NCBI RefSeq assembly: GCF_000315625.1
Contig: NW_005434670.1
Location: 745,282 to 809,281, forward strand
Origin: Guillardia theta CCMP2712
Taxonomy: Eukaryota > Cryptophyceae > Pyrenomonadales > Geminigeraceae
DNA: 64,000 bases
Reading direction: 5' to 3'
Each line of letters begins with the position of its first letter. The first letter of the stretch is position 1. The notes under the pieces were generated by a model. The model was not told the origin of the DNA. It saw nothing but the letters and a program-made list of their open reading frames with translations, and ran no database searches. This document shows, piece by piece, positions 24,436 to 33,708 of the stretch. The translations under genes were made by a program, and so were the position numbers.

Positions 24436-27397
24436 ATGAGGGGCTCTCGTCAGGATCCCGATGCAGGCTCCAAACCTGTTCAGCTCTTTCCTCTGCAAAA
24501 ATGGATTCCGATATTGAAGGATGGGAGCAATTCTAGACCAGCGAATGGGAGCAAAGCATTCATAGAGCTGCCTAGCACAGTGCGACGGTTTTCGTATGAG
24601 GAGCTGTTGGTTGGAACTCAGAATCTCTCAGCGTCCCTTCTGGTGGGTCGTGGCGGCTTCGGACCAGTTTATCAACTCAAGGCCGATGGTGTTGAGTATG
24701 CAGTGAAAGTTGGAACGAACCTTCCCGACGCCGGGGTTGGACAGGGCAGGCATGAATTCGAGAACGAGGCTCTCCTCCTATGGATGTGGAAACATCCAAG
24801 AATTGTGAGCTTGGCCGGCGTAAGCGACGGTCAGTTCCCCTGTCTGATCTACGAGTACATGCCGGGGGGGAGCCTGTCCTCAGTCATCCATGACTCAAGA
24901 CGGGCTGCACAGTTCGGGCCTGTCAAGAGGCTGATGGTTGCTGCTGACGTCGCCAACGCGCTCATGTACCTGCACGAGGGAGGTCGGGGGGTGAAGCCGA
25001 AGAACAACAAGGTGAAGAAGGCTGTCGTCCTACACCGTGACATAAACTCTTCCAACGTCCTCCTCGATCAGGATGGCAGGGGGAAACTCGGAGACTTCGG
25101 GCTGAGTGCGATGCTGCATGAGGTCGATGTAGATAGCGGGATGGTCATGAGCGGCAACCAGGTGGTAGGCCAATGGGCATGGTCGGCACCAGAGGCCCAG
25201 GAGCTGGGAAACATGACGGCCTCGGACATCTACTCCTTTGGGCTCATTCTCCTCCAAATGCTCTCGGGCTGTGAGGACTCTATCCTGCCCACTGTGAGAA
25301 TATCCGCTGCCATGCCAGGAACAGACCCTGTTCTGGACGATCGCCTGGCTCCTCACGACCCGTGGCCGGCTATGATATCTGAAGCGGTAAGCAAGCTGTC
25401 GTATGATCCTCGTACCTCGTGACTTGTCCATCTCAGGTCTTTGATCTGGCTTTGAAGAGCTCTGATCCTACCCCAGCCCGGAGGCCCACCGCGAAGCAGG
25501 CGCTGCAAGGGATTATGGCAGCCTTGCAGATGAACGGGGCAGTTTATGTTTGCGATGAGCCCCAGCAGGTGAATGAAGATTTAAGATCTTCTTTCTCTCT
25601 TCTCGCCTTTGCTCTAGTCTCGGGTGCGACTCACCATATCTTTAGGATCCACATTTCAACCATGCTCCGTTTGAGCCTTCTCGCATTGACCACAGTGGGA
25701 CGGTGTCTACCTTGCTGCATTTCACTCAGGTATTCAGCTCCTTGGAGTATCCTTGACGTGACGCGAAGAGCAGGACAGCAACTTGAATGTCAAGGACAAG
25801 AAAAGTGGACACACGCGTCAGCGAAGCCTGGGTCCTGGCGAAGTGCGACTAGTCCCTTGGAACGGGCCAAGCACGAATGCTGCTAGCGCTGTCGACAACA
25901 AGAAGGCAGCGATACAATCTGTGATGATCTCAGTATGGTTTGAAGAAGTTTTGACTGTTTTGTTGCAGGTTGTTTCCGTCTGCTGCTGCAGTGAAGAAGA
26001 TGCTCGCCTGATGCTACAGGCGTGTCAATGGGACGTCAACAGGGCCGTTGACAGACTGTTGAGCGGGGAGAAAATCCAACAGCAGCCGGAGGCACCTAAG
26101 GCTCAGCCACTGATGAACAGTGCTGTCTGCCCAGGTCTGGGAACGGGAAGTGGGCATGTGAAGATAGGAGACACGGAGTTCGAAGGGAGCTGGGTGAATG
26201 GTCGAGCTCACGGTCGGGGACGATTCATTGCCAACGCGATCTCGTATGAAGGAGAGTTCCGCAACGGATTCATGCACAGCCGCGGGGTTTACAAGGCCCT
26301 AGATGGAAGTCTGGAGTATGAGGGCGAGGTATCAAGGTCTCTCCTTGACTTGCAAGCGCCTGATCGATGTTCTCGCAGTTTGTCGAAGGTTACATGAACG
26401 GTGAAGGGATCATTACCAAAGGGCCGGACCGTGTGAGGTTTCATTGTAAGTTCGATCGAGGTGTGTTGCTGTCGCAAGAGCCGTGCGCTGCGAAGCCAAT
26501 GTTGACGGAGGACGAGAAGATGTTCATGATCTCGGTGTTCCAGTCCGTCGTCAGCAACAGCACCGAGCAAGAGGCTCATCGGTTCCTCTCCATGAGCTCT
26601 TGGAGCCTCCAGGATGCCATGAAGATTGCGCTGGACACCAACCCTGACAGAGTTCTCTTCGACGGGAAGCCGCTAGAGCAGGAGGGAGCGAAATTGGGCA
26701 GAGTCTCAGATCAGAGCTCGAACGCTCGTGTGCATGAGAGCCAGTCAAGCTCAGACGAGCAAGCAGTGACAGGAGCGACACGAGATAATGCACTAACTGC
26801 AGAGCAGGAAGCAACCAGGGGTGAGGCGAGGCAACAGGACTCGGACTCGAGGAGCGACACGAGCAAGGGAGGAGATTCAAGCGGTGGGGAAGCTGGAAAG
26901 AGCGTGAAGAACCTCAATGAAATCCTCCAATCTCTTCCTCCGGGTTGGGAAATTCGAAAGGACCCGGCATCAGGCAGGATTTTCTATGTTGACCACAACA
27001 CCAAGACGACCCACTGGAAGCCACCGCTGGAGGCTCTTGGTGGGAAAACGATTCAGAGCAGTACTCCAGAGAGAAGTGAAGTTCGGGGAGCGACAGGTAT
27101 CTCTCTTATCTCCTCGCTGCATCCTTAACAAGTGGGGCAGGCGCGTCATCGCACGAGAGGGAGGAATCTGCGGGCGCGTCGAAGGGCAGCGGGGCAGGCG
27201 AGGAGTCTCTCGCCGATGTCCTTGAAAGGTTGCAGCTGAACCACATAGGCGCGATCCTTGAGAAGGAGGAGATCCGAGACATCAAGACGCTCTCGATGCT
27301 GTCGTCGCGGGATCTTAAGGACATGGGGATCTCACAAGTGGAGGGGCAACGGATCATGGAAGAGATGATGCGGAAGCAGGTGATAAGAGGCAGATGA
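24436..27397 (+). CDS. Multidomain kinase: RLK/IRAK-like kinase, UBA-like, MORN, UBA-like, WW, SAM
   Basis: Seven exons join in phase: 24436-25386, 25437-25568, 25646-25729, 25774-25932, 25969-26328, 26379-27096, 27141-27397. The kinase (about residues 55-350) opens with [16 protein letters not shown] as in plant RLK/IRAK kinases. It has Gly loop [13 protein letters not shown] lysine, catalytic [14 protein letters not shown], and WSAPEAQ with SDIYSFG, so it should be active. Then come a UBA/CUE-like helix bundle ([20 protein letters not shown]), three MORN repeats ([42 protein letters not shown]), a second UBA-like bundle, a WW domain ([20 protein letters not shown]...HWKPP) and a C-terminal SAM domain ([19 protein letters not shown]). 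The parts suggest a signalling hub linking phosphorylation to ubiquitin, Pro-rich partners and membranes; that role is inference. Confidence 0.9.
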
Positions 27398-27513
27398 TGG
27401 ACCAGCACTGGCGCCAGCAACATCATCTGGCTTCATTCACATTCAACTCACGAGATCGAAAGAGACAGAGGGAACTGAATCGGGCAGGAGCAGGGGTGAG
27501 TGGTGGGGAGATT

Positions 27514-29140
27514 TCAGCCCCTACGAGCGCTGTGGGAAAATTCAAACCGAAACTTTCGAAGGATCGGAATCTTGAGGACCGAGCTCATCAGCTCCTGTGC
27601 CATGTCAAAGCTCGAAAATGCCACGTTATCATACTCTGAAGGCAAAATGTGCGGCATGTTCGTTGTCGAACTCCGCGAAGGCCGTTCTCAGGCGACTGGC
27701 AGGCGGCGATCGCATCCTCAGCTCTTTGAAGCCGCTGTGAACAAGATCGAGGCGCATAGTCACAGGAAGAGCAGGAGACATCTAGCGACTCACCGAAACC
27801 TCTCAAAAACTCGAAGCAGCTCCCCTTGTGTGATTGTCCTGTCGATATGATGCAAGAAAAGCGTGTCGGATACCTCTGTCGTTTCCCCTCCTTGATGATC
27901 ACGATCCGGTTTTTTCTGTACCCCTCGTAGCTTCTGGAGATGCTCTAGTAACACTGACGTCGCATCCTGGTTGCCATTCCGGCGGGAAGGATCCAACTGC
28001 CCCTCATCCTCAAGTTGCTTCAATATCAAATCCGGACTGAGCCCCTGCGGCAAACCGTCTCGTCCTGCATTCTCATGATGTAGCTGATGAGGATCTCGCA
28101 TCTCGCGATTGCGCGGATTGAGCTGCCGCCTGTCGTTGAAGGTGCGGTCCATTCTCCTCCAGTTCTGTCCATCCTGCACATTTTCCGAGGGAAGTCTACG
28201 GCCAGCACCGTTACCTGCCAAGGACTGTCTATCCGAAGAGGAGAGAAACTTGTCAGGGTTGTAGGTGACAATGCCAGTGAAGTCTATGAACCCTTTAGCT
28301 GCTTTGTCCCGCGGGATAGTGCTTGTTCTGTGTGCCACGTGGACCCGCAAGGAGAGTCGGACGTAAGGATCGAACCGGGTCCCGTTGACCTTGAGAATGT
28401 CCGTCAGAATCAACAGCAGGAGCGAAGTCTCATTGCTGCTCACCTGTCTCCCTGCATTTATGGCCTGATCAGGAGTTTCGAACGTCACAAACGCCACCAG
28501 TATCTTCCCGTTGCGATGCAGGGTGCTGTACCTGGAAAATGCAGGCAAAGTGTGAGGAATCAGCGGGAGAAATGCTCTTCTCTCTAAGGACCTGAAGCCA
28601 GGGAAGAGACGAAACCTGCAACAGCAAAAACAACAACGTCATCGTCACTGCATTCGACTAGTCGATGAGAAACTCTCACATGTTGTAGATTTCCCTTGCG
28701 CGGCAGTCGTAAGGAATCCCGCTGAGGAAGAGGCTGCAAGGTGGACCGCTCTCTTCCATTGAGTCCGCCTCCTGGCTCTCGTCATCCACTTCAATTATCT
28801 CGTTTTCAGCCATGCCGGCAAGATCTTCTGAAGTTTTGTTTTCGGTCGAAGCAACAACAGCACTCCCGTCCTCCTGCGCTTCTTCATGGTAGTTCGATTC
28901 AGGTAGAATGGTGTTGTCGCCATCCAAAGCTAAACTCTCATCGTTTTCGTCCATTGGTCTGGAAATGAAGGCTTCATTTGGTCCTGTCCCAGCATTTTCG
29001 ATGAATTCGCTGCTCGCCCTCAGCTCAACAACTGCATCGGAGCCAATGCCCTCGGTCGTTGCCACTGGCTCGACGTCTTCAGGAAGTGCCGCATGCAAGA
29101 GAGACAGGATCAGCACACAACAGACAGCTCGTGCGAGCAT
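27514..29140 (-). CDS. Two-RRM RNA-binding protein (RBPMS/couch-potato-like) with an N-terminal signal peptide
   Basis: The first exon (28676-29140) begins MLARAVCCVLILSLLHAA, a typical signal peptide, followed by about 110 acidic residues. RRM1 is split over exons: CSLFLSGIPYDCRAREIYNM, FRLFPGFR, then LVAFVTFETPDQAINAGRQ and VNGTRFDPYVRLSLRVHVAH, close to the Hermes/RBPMS pattern (RNP2 LFLSGIP, RNP1 ILVAFVTF). A linker rich in Arg, Asn and Gln follows. RRM2 is DTLFLHHIDRTITQGELLRV, GFKELRM and AFAEFDNEHAAHFAF, ending at the stop at 27514-27516. The exon phases fit throughout. In a cell with a complex plastid, a signal peptide on an RNA-binding protein points to the ER, the periplastid space or the plastid rather than the cytosol. 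No aromatic residue follows the likely cleavage site, which argues against the stroma. Confidence 0.85.
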
Positions 29141-30541
29141 GGCTCAACAACAGGATTGACAGTGGGGCTCACAAGAAAGGCCGAGCGCCAGCCATGCTCT
29201 CCTCTGACTCTCATGCCATGTCCCCCGTCGTTGTCTCATGGGACGCTTTCCGCTGGCTGCACCGCCAGCGGCCCGCCCCAAACTTCGCCGCTCCCGACTC
29301 GGTGGCCCGGCCCCCGCCGAGCCTGAGTCAACTGGCAAGTTTCAAGTTCCGAAGCGGCTCCTTACCGTTCTTCAATCTCACTGCCACGGTTCCGAAGTTC
29401 GGGTGACGGTTACCGGGTTACTTCGCTCGGGCCTTTCTTCTACCGTACGGTACTCATTTCCTCCCAGGCTAGTCCCAAGCATGATCTTGAACCATCGGGC
29501 CGGGCCGGGGGCAGGCGACCGTACTACGGTACGCCGCCCCTAGCCGCTAATGTAGTACCGTACTCCTGGGCAGTGGCAACGCTCAGGCTCGGCGAGAATT
29601 GCTTTGTTCTCCATTAGCTTGGTGAGTTTTTCCCATGATCAGCCTCCGAGGCTCCCCACCGTGAGTCACACAACTCGGAAGTCAGACAAGACGGAAGTGA
29701 GTTCAAGTTCGGAATCCAGAAGAGGTCATTCAAAGTTAAATTAATCAGGAGAGTCGAGGAGGCTTGACCCTGACACTGTCGCACTGGCCGCCCGCAACTT
29801 CGGCGCAGTCGGCAAAACGTCGCAGCGAGAAGAGAAAAGACAGCGAAAACCAAACCTACTATGCTGCCAACTGCCCGGGCCGGGACTCCAGGCGGGCTCC
29901 GAGATTGGGCCGGGCCGGGCCGCGGGGCCCCGGGCCGCCGGCCGTCGTTACTAAGTCAACACTGAGAACTGAGTTGTCCCGGTCCTCGTACTGATTTTTG
30001 ACTTAACTTTGAGTAAGGAGACGTAGCATGAAGAAAAGGCAAAAAAGAAAAAAGAGGTAGGTGTGGTCGTAGAAGCCAGCGAAATTAGTGAAGTGGGGGG
30101 TTCAGTTTCGGGGGTGGGGTCCAAATTTGTGGGGTTGGGGAGGGTTTCTTGTGAAAATTCAGATGGGTGGGGTAAAGAAGATAGGTGAAACAGGGGTACT
30201 CGATTCGATATATATTGGAGGAAGGGGTAGGGGACTACAGTAGTGCGATTGACTACCCCCACCCAGCACCGAATAATCCTCGCAGAGGGCAGGGGTTATA
30301 TTTTAGTTGATGTGCTCCATGTGGGGAAAAGCGAGAGGGGAAAGGGGGACAAGGGAATGAATACGAGAGCAGCAGAGGGGGGGAAGACGATGCCGCAAGG
30401 CATGCAGCTCTTTATCCAGACCGCAAGCATGGCAGATAACATAACGCCAGCAACTCAGATCTGACTCTCTTCGGAACTTTGACTGCAGTATTTGTTCCCA
30501 CACATCCATATCAAATCTCTTGCATCCTTTCAGTTAAAAAG
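29141..30541. other. Gene-free stretch with GC islands and GTAC palindromes
   Basis: No gene-like frame. GC-rich islands lie at about 29245-29330, 29490-29545 and 29870-29950 (CCGGGCC-type words). A perfect 12-nt palindrome TACCGTACGGTA is at 29441-29452, with related words at 29518-29535 and 29552-29562. ACTTAACTTTGAGTAA at 30001-30016 repeats exactly the word at 8947-8962. From about 30060 the + strand is G-rich (GGGGTAGGGG type). It holds the promoters of the divergent RRM and GAF-HPP genes and probably a dispersed repeat. Confidence 0.6.
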
Positions 30542-33099
30542 ATGCCCTCTGAGCAAAACGTTCTCACCAAGGATTCAAGTTTTGGAAATGATCCAATGAC
30601 CTGCTTGCTGCATGACTTGTGCGCGCTCTCAGGACTCGGCTATGCAGAATTTTGGAAGCGGGACAGGAGTGATGTCGATCTTGGGAAATCCCATGAGCCC
30701 TCAAATGACGAGCTGCCCTATGCTCGAGGTACAGATGTAGGCCAGTCGAGCTCCATGCCAGGACAAGATGTAAATGCACGTTCTGAAATAACAGAATCAC
30801 GCCATTCACGGACATTTCACAAAGAGGTTTCATTCGATGACAAGAACAAGTCCAATAGCCGCCCTGCCCATGATGATGTAAAAGCTCGTCGAGGAATTTC
30901 TCGTCGGGGGCTCGGTAACAGCAGTCGTTCGCACATGCCTAGCATATGTGAGATCAATGCATTTGAAAGAATCTCCATTGATCGAGTTTGGTCTAGCTTC
31001 CTTGACGATGATGGCCGAAGAATCTCTCCACATTCAAACCGGGGTGCATCGGTTGATCTGTGGCGGGATCTGATCGCAGTGCTGATGATTTTCTAGGAAA
31101 CAAGCAGATCTAGAAAGGATCTTGAGCGAAAGGTATGTGTTTCAAGTACAAAGTTCTGAAATTGAATAATCTTGGGTAGGCTAACATGGTCTGGATACGC
31201 TTACGCGCACCAAGACATGTTTGAGATCGCAGTTGAAAACTCTAAATGCAGTCATGTGATATTGTGTTTTAAAATGCCTGAATTTTTTTTGACGGATGTC
31301 AAAGGACTGGCCAAGTACAATAAAGGCGCTGGAGGAAGTTGCTAAAGATGATGTATGTGCGTATGAAGAAGGCCATGGCGTGATAGGAATGGCTTGGCAA
31401 CAACGTCGGCCCTTTTGGTACGACATCGCTGCATCGGTACTCTCCTACTGTTCTCAAATATATATGATGGATAATTTTCCAAACCAAGACTTCAGAGAAT
31501 TCTGAGTCGTCGACGTTTGACGCAAGGATGTCACTTGCAAAGGTGAAGATGCAACTGTAGTGAAATATGAGCTCAAGACACCCAGAACGTCTTCGATTTT
31601 TGCGTCGGGATCCCTGTGTTGCATCCACATTATGGTATTGTGGAAGGGGTGATCCTTTTCTTTCACCTGGACAACAAAAAGATAGAGCTTCCAGATGAGG
31701 TTTGTCCTGTGATGAATGGGCAAGATCATTCAAACGGCTGCAGAATTGGAAACAATACATGAAGGACCAAAGCATCATGGAAATTTTGGCTCAAGCTTCT
31801 CGCACAATGTACTGGACGTACCATCTTGGGGTAGATTTCATTGATTGCCTTTGAAAATCAATCACACTTTGCGCAGTCCTCCATGAACTCGTGGTTCAGT
31901 ATGATTGATGCTCAGAAGATGAATTCTGTTTGATTTCTTGACGCATTTTGGGTTTCCAGTAACTTTCGATGTAGGTCGCCTTGATAATGGGAGCAAATGA
32001 CGATTCTAGGAGCAAGAACGAAGTTTTACCTCCCAAAGCATGGGACAAGCGAACGAGACATTTCTTGCGCAAATATTTTCGGAAATTCAAAGGCCAGGTA
32101 TTTACGCATTGGTCCAATTCTGTGCCAATGCCTTCGTTTAGAATGCCACCCCCCCCGGGCCATACAGCTGGCAATACTCACTCTGGTCGTTCGTTGGGAC
32201 GTACCTGGGTACCTTCATCATCACGGTGAACTTTGGACCGTTCAGTGCAAAGCTGACTTGCTTTTTCAAGTCGATCAGTAACTACATGAAGTATAACACA
32301 GATTATGGACAATACACAGCGACATTGTCAGATGGTATTCCAATCTTTTTAGCCAAAATAAGAAATTTACGATCCAACGTTTGCACAGGAACCCAAAAGA
32401 TTGAACAGGGCTACGTTTTTCTTCTGATAAACTCAATGGGCGCTGTCTCTGCTATGCTTTTTTCAGTTCCGAGCTCGCCGTTGGCCCAGGCACATTCATA
32501 TCGTACTCAACTTGAATTTTTCCTGATCTACTCTTGACAGCCGAGAAATGTTGTTTTTGGTCATTTGATAGCCGTCACTCTGGCCATTGCACTGGTATGA
32601 TGAAAATCTTTTGCGCTTTCTTGCTGACATGACAATCAAGGACTATCTGACCAACCCTCGTTACTTGCGTCTTTTCCCAAATGTGTGACAAGCACAAGCG
32701 ATTATTCGAAATAACATTTCTGACTAGTGGGTCGGCGCTCCATTGGCTCCAGCTCTAGCAATTGGCATTCAAGCAAAGGTAGCTCCTCGGGTCATAGTTT
32801 TGTCTCATATTTCATAGCTGGGAATAATCCATCCGCCTTCGTGCTCCGCGTGTGTGATCTATACCATGGGCTTGCCTTACGTCAAGAACTTGGTAGCGTT
32901 TGCTCCCTTTGTCTTGCTAGTGTTGGTGAAATCGGTTGGCAGGGCTGGCTGTACTTGGCTTGTCCCGTTTTACTCGATTGTGTGGTACGCACATAACGCT
33001 GAATCTTTTGTTTCTGATGCCCACGAACAGCTCTTGGTCGTCGTGAGTTTGCTATTCAACAATCTTTCCAAGGACAGAAGTTATCCTCTTTACTGGTGA
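30542..33099 (+). CDS. GAF domain fused to HPP-family membrane transporter
   Basis: The N-terminal half is a GAF-like sensor fold: LLHDLCALSGLGYAEFWKRD, a long Ser/Arg-rich insert, then EEGHGVIGMAWQQRRPFWYD, FDARMSLAK and FCVGIPVLHPHYGIVEGVIL. The C-terminal half is an HPP-family integral membrane domain (a group with cyanobacterial and plastid nitrite transporters): RHFLRKYFRKFKG, SWQYSLWSFVGTYLGTFIIT, the hallmark SPLAQ-PRNVVFGHL, WVGAPLAPALAIG, the name-giving HPP in LGIIHPPSCSA, and the terminal FNNLSKDRSYPLYW with the stop at 33099. Exons: 30542-31051, 31097-31132, 31305-31436, 31489-31542, 31586-31699, 31744-31830, 31975-32097, 32142 onward, with later ones near 32400-32489, 32541-32597, 32729-32778, 32818 onward and 33031-33099. 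All joins that I checked are in phase. One intron starts with GC rather than GT (32490). The last stretch, 32940-33030, is not fully resolved. A soluble small-molecule sensor attached to a transporter suggests ligand-gated transport (inference). Confidence 0.88.
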
Positions 33100-33708
33100 C
33101 AACTGAATGAGTTTAGTGTATCAAGAGGCAGAGCGAAGTAACATCTTACCTGATGTTTATTCCTTCCGATTTTTCCGATTTTTGGATCATTACTGTACCC
33201 AAGTAAAGCTGAGATATCTGTCAAACATCATGGCACTTTTCACAGTGGAATGGAATGAGACATCACAAAAGTAGTCTGAAGCATCTTCTCAGTGACTTGA
33301 TTTCGGCATTCGCCCAGTCCGATGCCTCTCTCAATTTGAAATTCCATGGTCAAGTCCTTCACAGCCATTGATCTAGCCCGCCTCCGGATTCCACATAAAG
33401 AATGCGATAGGGCAGTTCGAGGTTTTGCTACTATATCCACTCAGTCCGGTCATCTGCCTCGGATGTCTTCGGATACTACCGTCGTCGGCAACGAGATGGC
33501 GGCAAAGGGCATGCCAACCCTCCAATGCTGCTGATCGCTCTGTGATCGCTCTTGTTGCATCCCATCATCATCTTTCTCTGACCACATAACGTTTCATTCA
33601 TTCGCTATCGTCAAATTTGATTTCTCGACAAGTTCTTTCGAGAGATTGAATGTGAGGATGAAATACAAACAGCAGTTTTTGAAATTAACTTCAAAATCGC
33701 AGTGAATC
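33100..33708. other. Intergenic spacer
   Basis: Spacer between two + strand genes. No supported exon or repeat seen; it should hold the 3' UTR of GAF-HPP and the promoter of the PDZ gene. Confidence 0.5.
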
